Assembly: GCA_944472135.2 (NCBI GenBank)
Contig: OX235265.1
Span: 57,175,112 to 57,239,111 of the forward strand
Direction: 5' to 3'
DNA from: Trichobilharzia regenti
Lineage: Eukaryota > Platyhelminthes > Trematoda > Strigeidida > Schistosomatidae
Length of the DNA: 64,000 nucleotides
Shown here: positions 58,715-64,000 of the stretch, piece after piece
Layout: each line of letters begins with the position of its first letter
How positions within the stretch are numbered: position 1 is the stretch's first letter
The notes under the pieces: model-generated
What the model was told of the DNA's origin: nothing
Databases searched by the model: none
What the model saw: only the letters and a program-made list of their open reading frames with translations
Position numbers and translations under genes: made by a program

Positions 58715-58945
58715 GTCTTCCCTTCACGTTCCCCAGTGGAACATAGGGCGTCAAGCCAGTGGCTTGAAGTTTCTGTGGCAGGGTTTATTTTACAGCATGG
58801 GGTTGCCAGCCTCATGTCCAACCTTCCACCTTTACCAGCATTATTACTGGCTTAGCGAGGTAAAGGAGTGGGTCGGTAGGGGATCGAACCCCGGACCATG
58901 AGCATGGCCGGCGAGCGTCCTAACCGCTATGCCACCGACGCCTTT
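58715..58945 (-). mobile_element. tRNA-like SINE family A, well preserved
   Basis: Minus strand: GCGTCGGTGGCATAGCGGTT (box A TGGCATAGCGG), CCGGCCATGCTCATGGTCC, box B GGTTCGATCCC, a GCCAGTAATAATGCTGG hairpin, body GGTGGAAGGTTGG, GGCTGGCAACCCCATGCTG, CAGAAACTTCAAGCC, and tail GCCCTATGTTCCACTGGGG, AACGTGAAGGGAAG. Confidence 0.88.
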
Positions 58946-59094
58946 TGTAGATGGTTTATTAAAATAGCAGTCATTTGTAATCAAAGAAATCCATACGACA
59001 AAATTAAACCTGACTTTTTAATGATTTATTTTGTAGAGGAGAAGTGTACTTCCATACATAAATTAAATAACTCGAAAATAGAAAAGATAACTGA

Positions 59095-59285
59095 TATTCG
59101 GGTCCTAGTGGCTCAATGGTTTACGATCTCACCTTGTAACCAGAAGGTCCTGGGTTCGAACCCCGGTGAGTGCGTACTGTGAGGAGTCCCAAACTAGGAC
59201 GAAACAGCTGTCCAGTGCTTCTAGGTTCTCCAGTGGTTGTCTAACTGATATCAGCTCATGATGAAATCCTCTATGCAATATAACT
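59095..59285 (+). mobile_element. Ribozyme SINE family C, plus strand
   Basis: Box A TGGCTCAATGG (59109-59119), box B GGTTCGAACCC (about 59153), hammerhead (about 59173-59219) and tail CTAACTGATATCAGCTCATG. The hammerhead keeps six-pair stem I (GUACUG with CAGUGC, one wobble), GUCC/GGAC, GAAA and stem III ACAGCUGU. It has lost one base in the core: UGAGGA follows GUACUG without C3. Confidence 0.82.
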
Positions 59286-59409
59286 GATATTCATTGATGA
59301 ACAAAACCAAAATACCTATCCAGGGTTAAAGTGTCAACTGGTGAAAACTTGTACAATAATTTTCATAATTTAGACCAAATTCTTCAATTCTTTTCTTAGT
59401 AAAGTATTT

Positions 59410-59625
59410 GTAGTCGGTGGCACAGTGGTTAGGACTCCCGCCGGCCATGCACATGGTCCGGGGTTCGAGCCCTCGCCGACGCACACCTGATATCTATGGT
59501 CGGCCTGTGAATTTTGGGCTACCGATATCCACGCTGAAAATTCCATACATGTACCAAAAATACGGTGTGGAATCAAGCTGTAATCAAAAATAAAATAAAA
59601 TAAAAAATAAAAATAAAAAATAGTA
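59410..59625 (+). mobile_element. tRNA-like SINE family B, with A-rich tail
   Basis: Box A TGGCACAGTGG (59418-59428), box B GGTTCGAGCCC (59461-59471), body CACACCTGATATCTATGG, TTTTGGGCTACCGATATCC, ACGGTGTGGAATCAAGCTGT, then an AAATAAAATAAAATA-type tail to about 59625. Its first part is almost the same as family A, so the two families share one tRNA-like head. Confidence 0.88.
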
Positions 59626-60600
59626 TTATTTCTTTAAAAGCAGAAAATTTCATTTAGTCTATCTGCGGGAATTCGGTTCCGTCTCTTTGTACGCTTGAAA
59701 TCATAAATACATGTTCAGCATAAATTAGTACACTAGATTACACTATACTATTATGACACCTATTACTTACGTCAAAAGTTAACGTTATCATCGTATAACG
59801 GTTTGATTTCAGTTGAATTAAGGTACAACGATTACTTTTTTCCGTACATCTTTCAGAGAACACAGTCAATTTGTGACTGAATATTCAGTGATAATGAAAA
59901 GCATGTTATTTGAGAAATAATGGCAGTATTTCTTTCTTTTTCAGTTGAGAGATGAACCCATCAGAAGCATCTATTGCCTAATCTAAATACTAACACTGGA
60001 ATGCAGCTAGTATTTCTGACAGCAGATTAATTTAAAATACTCTATTGAGAGATGCAGAATATACGTTTGAGGTTGTAATCAGTAGTCTGTTGTTTTCAGA
60101 CTGTTTGATTTACCATCTCTTCTATATAGACTTAAATAATTTTACGAAGCATTTCATAAGGTTATGTTTCACACATTTACCGTCAAAAGATAACCTGACA
60201 TTCTGTTAAACGTATTTCAAGGCATTAATGCTAACTGATGAGAATAAAGTTAAAAGGGATTTCTAAATTTCGTTTTCCTGATAACTTGACTACTAAGATG
60301 GTTGAATTAACATAAAAAGGTATAACATTTTGTCCACATATTAGACTTTTCATGTTCCCTATGATTCCTCTTATATATTGCACATTTTATATTTCACCTC
60401 TCACAATTTCGAGCTTAATTTACTTAAATCAAAATAACTTTTGCTTTCCCTAGTCGGATGTAGGATTAGCTTTAAATCTGGGGGAAACAAGCATCAATTC
60501 TAATTACGAATTCGCTTTTATCTTCAAAAGTCCTTTATCTTTTTTAATTCAAATCTTCACTACCGTTCTGGTAGATACGTAAGAGCAGAACACGATGGTA
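59626..60600. other. Intergenic stretch upstream of the host gene
   Basis: No exon, repeat copy or promoter element could be supported. Confidence 0.4.
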
Positions 60601-60756
60601 TTCGGCAGTGGAATTTTTTTATTCATATATCCTACAGTCATATAAGAAGTCAGCCGTCAGCCCTAATTGATCAATAGTAAAGTCTCTGACTGTAGGACTG
60701 ACTGACACCGGTTCGGATCTCAGAGGAGATCTGAGTTCCTTCAGGGTTGTAGATAT

Positions 60757-60801
60757 GCCTTGTTGACGCGTGCCAACAAGCACGAAACGTAGCTCTAAGG
60801 C
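60757..60801 (+). ncRNA. Hammerhead-like remnant of a third type
   Basis: GCCUUG (60757-60762) pairs with UAAGGC (60796-60801) as stem I. GUGC/GCAC (60770-60773, 60780-60783) with loop CAACAA is stem II. GAAA is at 60784-60787. Position 17 would be C at 60795. The 5' core UUGACGC differs from CUGANGA at C3 and A9, and stem III has only one clear pair. It lies in a GC-richer block (60640-60830) with a box B-like GGTTCGGATCTC, probably another decayed retroposon. Confidence 0.4.
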
Positions 60802-61184
60802 TTCCAGCTGACTGCTCCCAACCATCTAATAACAAAAAAAAAACAAATTTTTTACATGTTCTCCGTACTGTGTTTCTTTTGTCTTCCTCTCGTGTTTCCT
60901 ATGTGTTTTTTTCACAAAAATCTTTCGTTTTTTCTCTTCATCATTTAATCCATCCTTCAGCTGTTAGGTATTCTTGCAGAAGATATCACATACAGTGCAC
61001 TGCTTACAAAATCTCATCAGTAGTATCTATTACACACGCCACGGAATGCAAAAAACTTTAAGATATTTGCAGGGTTTGTTGATGAGCTCTTCAAAGACTG
61101 AAATACTAGTGTGTTGCAATCGTATCATGAGTCTAGAAGTTATAATTAAGAAGTAAAGTTAGTTGATTACGTAAACAGTCATGC

Positions 61185-61204
61185 TTCGTTTTTTTCCATT
61201 TAAG
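61185..61204 (+). other. Probable 3' splice acceptor before the host gene
   Basis: A pyrimidine-rich run (CTTCGTTTTTTTCCATTTAAG) ends in AG at 61204, 40 bases before the ATG. It would create a 5' UTR that starts ATGAGA, a six-codon upstream ORF. It could serve a cis intron or spliced-leader trans-splicing; sequence alone cannot tell. Confidence 0.4.
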
Positions 61205-61244
61205 ATGAGAAATCTCAATGTACTTTGAATAAAGGAAATCAGCT

Positions 61245-62270
61245 ATGAATGGAATTCAACAGTCTTCATCAGCACAGTCAACATCTTCACCTCATGCAGA
61301 AAACTTCTCTCCAAATCATCCAAATCCTGATGAAACATCAAATCACGTTATACAGGAAGAGGGAGAAGAGGAAGAGGAATATGAGGACAATGATGAAAGT
61401 ATAACTAATCATCACAATCTGGTCAATACAAGTGGTAAAGTTTGTGGTGCAGCGTTTAACACTTTGCCAATTTATGATCCACAGGGTAGTTTAGTTGGCC
61501 TACAAACTCCTGTGGACAGGAATATGTTAGAGGAATTTAATAATGAAGGAAGAAATGGCCCCTTCGTATATAATACTTCTCTACAACCGGCTTACTACAA
61601 TCAACACCATCCCCAATATAATTTAACTGTTCAGCAGAATGCTAGTATTATTCCAACAGACTATAATATCCCCTATGCTGCATATACCACAAATCCGCTT
61701 AACCGTCATCTTTGCACACCATTACCATGTCAGCAGCAGCAACAACAACAACAGTACTACCAACAAAATTATTCACATATTCTTAACCACCAACAAACAC
61801 AGCAGCAACAGCAACAACAAAATCAACAGCAGTCATATTTTGTACACCAGTATCAGCCACAAGCAGCAAAAGCATTTCTAGTTAGATCTGCTTCAGCAAT
61901 TGCTGGAGTAGATCAAAATGGTTATAATAATCCTGAAATATTTAAACCATTGTCTAGTGAAGAAACATTTGATAAATGTCCAATAGTTTGCAGTTTATTT
62001 GCAATATTCTGTTGTCCAATTACAATATGGTGTTCAGTTCCAGCACTGGCTTATTCATTATGTGCCTATACTGATTATCGTGCCTCTGATACTAACAGAT
62101 ATCGGCGTAAAAGTGATATAGCAAGACACTTGGTAATTACGGCGTGTGTAGTCGGTTTGTTGTTATGCCTAACATGGGGAATATTGACGTTTTTTTATTA
62201 TGAGTTTATGTTATCAGTATTTAATGATGTTGTACGTGTTGTTTCACACAGGATCCGATCAGGTACATAG
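61245..62270 (+). CDS. CD225/dispanin-like two-pass membrane protein with acidic and poly-Q N-terminus
   Basis: A 341-codon ORF, the only one in the window that reads as an intact host protein. Residues 1-60 are polar and acidic (EEGEEEEEYEDNDE at 38-51). Residues 100-210 are Y/N/Q-rich with glutamine runs at 163-170 and 184-192. The C-terminal third holds a hydrophobic segment at about 246-275 (IVCSLFAIFCCPITIWCSVP), a loop with AYTDYRASDTNRYRRKSDIA, and a second hydrophobic segment at about 293-318. Paired cysteines after the first helix start, small residues, and a charged loop with repeated S/A before the second helix fit the CD225 (dispanin/IFITM-like) topology. Function in flatworms is unknown to me; members act at membranes. 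The ORF lies in one exon; a possible donor (CAG before GTACAT) at 62262 could replace the last two codons. Confidence 0.6.
   Translation: MNGIQQSSSAQSTSSPHAENFSPNHPNPDETSNHVIQEEGEEEEEYEDNDESITNHHNLVNTSGKVCGAAFNTLPIYDPQGSLVGLQTPVDRNMLEEFNNEGRNGPFVYNTSLQPAYYNQHHPQYNLTVQQNASIIPTDYNIPYAAYTTNPLNRHLCTPLPCQQQQQQQQYYQQNYSHILNHQQTQQQQQQQNQQQSYFVHQYQPQAAKAFLVRSASAIAGVDQNGYNNPEIFKPLSSEETFDKCPIVCSLFAIFCCPITIWCSVPALAYSLCAYTDYRASDTNRYRRKSDIARHLVITACVVGLLLCLTWGILTFFYYEFMLSVFNDVVRVVSHRIRSGT
61731..61836 (+). repeat. CAG/CAA tracts coding poly-glutamine
   Basis: Two runs of mixed CAG and CAA codons (61731-61754 and about 61798-61836) inside the CD225-like gene. The mixed codons make them less prone to slippage than pure CAG. 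Confidence 0.9.
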
Positions 62271-62659
62271 AAGCAAATGTGTCAATTTTGAAATTTTTGA
62301 CAATTCCTTTTAATTTTCCAAGTTTTAATTGTCTTATTTATGACTTACATGACTTTAAGAATCATTGTGTACTTTGAATATATCGTTTCATACGGTTTCA
62401 GTATAAGAACACTTTAATCATAAATTCTCAGAAACAGGTAATTGTATATATGCCTAATATTTATTATGTGTATATAGTAGCGGCACTGTAAAAATGCGGT
62501 ATTTGTATACTTGTCAGTTAGCTGCAAAGATATGGGTGAATGAATTACATATTCACAGGTTGTATGCACTAAATGTTTTCATAGGAAATCGAAATAAGGA
62601 CAACATTAACATCAGTTGTGCGAGTAAGACAAGCTGGTAGCTTCAGTATTAGAAAATAT
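62271..62659. other. Downstream region of the host gene, probable 3' UTR
   Basis: AT-rich DNA without a clear AATAAA close to the stop codon. The first plus-strand AATAAA is beyond the SINE, near 63477. No other feature is seen. Confidence 0.4.
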
Positions 62660-62883
62660 TGATCTCAAGACACAGCGGTTAGGACGCTCGCCGACCATGC
62701 ACATGGTCCGGAGTTCGATCCCCGTTCGACGCTACCTCGCTAAGCCAGAATTAATCCTGGTAAAGATGAAAGGTCGGGCATGAGGCTAGCAACCCCATGC
62801 TGTAAAATTAAACACTGCCACAGAAACTCCAAGCCACTAGCTTTAGGTCCTATGTTCCACTGGGAACGTGAATGAAAAAAATC
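62660..62883 (+). mobile_element. tRNA-like SINE family A
   Basis: Head CACAGCGGTTAGGACGCTCG, CCATGCACATGGTCCGG, box B AGTTCGATCCC, GCCAGAATTAATCCTGGT hairpin, body CATGAGGCTAGCAACCCC, CAGAAACTCCAAGCC, tail GTCCTATGTTCCACTGGG and a short A-run at about 62876-62882. Confidence 0.85.
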
Positions 62884-64000
62884 TCAAGACACTGGTTCTC
62901 TCTGTTCCAATATCGATGGACGAAAGTTTCTTCCCATTTTCCTATTTTAGCACTGACAAACTGACTGGTTTATGAGGAGTTCCTACCAGCATCCGTAGGT
63001 CGAAGAAGGATTGCTGTAGGTGTAATACAAATGTACAGAATGAATGTGTTGTTACTACTCGACGACTTGCCTATTCTTCATCCTGAAGTGATGTATACTA
63101 CTACTAAATTAATCAGTAGCTTATCTAAACCATAAGAACTGACACAGAAGCAAAATATGAAGTGACCAGATTACTTAGAAGAGTGCTCGTGAGATTATTA
63201 TATTTGAGACGTAAAATGTTGATATTTTTTAGGAAATGCAGAACCTATCCGGCATGTTATGGATGAACTAAGTACTCCAAGGATCTACAAGATAACCAAG
63301 AGAATTCAAGTGCACAATAGAAATTGAACTGATATCGAAAGTTCGTTAAAACAAATTTTAAAACATCTTGAGTACCCGGAGGTTATCTAGCAATTTATTC
63401 AACTAACATTTAGCTATTTTAGCATTATCCTATTTATGTACTTTAGTGTCAGGAAAGTGTACCACAGTAAACTTCAATAAAAGTGGTGATGTTATACCTC
63501 ATTCTAGAGTTCTGTCTATGGCAAGAACTCTAATGAAAAAGGCAATTAAATCTGGTGACAGAGTTCTTTCCATAATGCGTTACTGTCAAAACGTCTCTTG
63601 TCAACTGGCTCATTTATCGAAGTATCACGTGGTTAACTAATTCGCGCCAAATGGTCTTCAAAGGAGTCACTTAAGACACAATTAAGTCCGTATAAAAATG
63701 ACTGTGTTCAGCAGTATGTAACACGTAGGAGGGTTTTTTGAAGAATAAAGACAATTCTGTTTTATCAGTACTGTTAAGCACAATGCAGCTTCTTATCGAA
63801 TGACTTCAAACATGAGACTTTTAAGTAATCCAGACAGTCTTACCTAACAACAATTCGCTTGTCAGTTCCTGATAAAAAATTTTCAGCTCATAAACCTCTA
63901 TGCACTGTTAAATTATCTTTCGTCAGACCATTAAATTAGAAGAAAACCATAGGTTTGGTTAGAGTAAAGATGTATGTTAGCGAGGAATAAATTTATCCCA
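62884..64000. other. Intergenic stretch to window end
   Basis: An open segment at 63446-63640 follows a possible acceptor (CTTTAG) but has no methionine near its start, no donor at its end and no recognised motif, so it is not called as an exon. Confidence 0.35.

Noticed and set aside
63446..63640. 65-codon open frame near the window end
   Set aside because: It starts with GTG, has no donor and no recognised motif.
1..64000. CRISPR arrays, rRNA genes or bacterial operons
   Set aside because: No spaced direct repeats of that kind, no rRNA-like segments, and coding signals are flatworm retroelements plus one eukaryotic membrane protein.

Overview
The window looks like intergenic or intronic DNA from a schistosome blood fluke (Schistosoma, Platyhelminthes). 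It is AT-rich, almost gene-free and packed with decayed retroelements. The diagnostic features are short retroposons with a tRNA-like pol III promoter and a hammerhead ribozyme fold matching the schistosome S-alpha type, RTE-clade LINEs of the SR2 type, and Penelope-like elements (PLEs) with a GIY-YIG endonuclease. Genus is inferred from these families; species is not claimed. Nothing suggests bacterial, plasmid or viral DNA.

Layout. 1-3075: RTE LINE on the minus strand with a complete endonuclease catalytic set but a frameshifted RT. 3540-3765: solo PLE terminal repeat. 6045-7710: second RTE, plus strand. 10809-13420: two PLE copies, one ending in 231-bp inverted repeats, the other split by a SINE. 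14290-14925: RTE fragment. 16640-17660: terminal repeats and a ribozyme SINE. 17719-17952: a lone exon-like open segment. 18070-19375: dead RTE, 99% matched in inverse orientation at 40490-41260. 20063-20890: perfect inverted repeat of a hammerhead element plus PLE 3' DNA. 22290-24150: PLE with an insertion. 26454-26649: inverted pair of hammerhead-like motifs. 27765-28500: SINEs. 28980-32290: two back-to-back PLEs separated by a hammerhead element. 33160-34358: SINE and a PLE ending in a 228-bp hairpin. 35955-36166: SINE. 39713-42500: terminal repeat, RTE, and a ribozyme SINE insertion with target-site duplication. 45060-53800: scattered SINEs and an internally deleted RTE. 55905-57010: hammerhead element and RTE. 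58715-59625: three different SINEs. 61245-62270: the one convincing host coding region, a CD225/dispanin-like two-pass membrane protein. 62660-62883: SINE.

How the parts relate. The RTE LINEs probably supply reverse transcriptase for at least one SINE family (family A), whose body resembles the RTE 5' UTR and whose tail resembles the RTE 3' end. PLE copies here repeatedly end in near-perfect inverted terminal repeats of about 230 bp, and three PLE families carry a hammerhead-like motif near those repeats. The ribozyme SINEs form two families with the same architecture (box A, box B, hammerhead with a two-base-pair stem III). One copy, at 41645-42077, is inserted as slightly more than one unit length with a 13-bp target duplication, and the matching empty site lies at 17013-17025. 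That is the most informative structure in the window. Identity percentages and boundaries were judged by eye.
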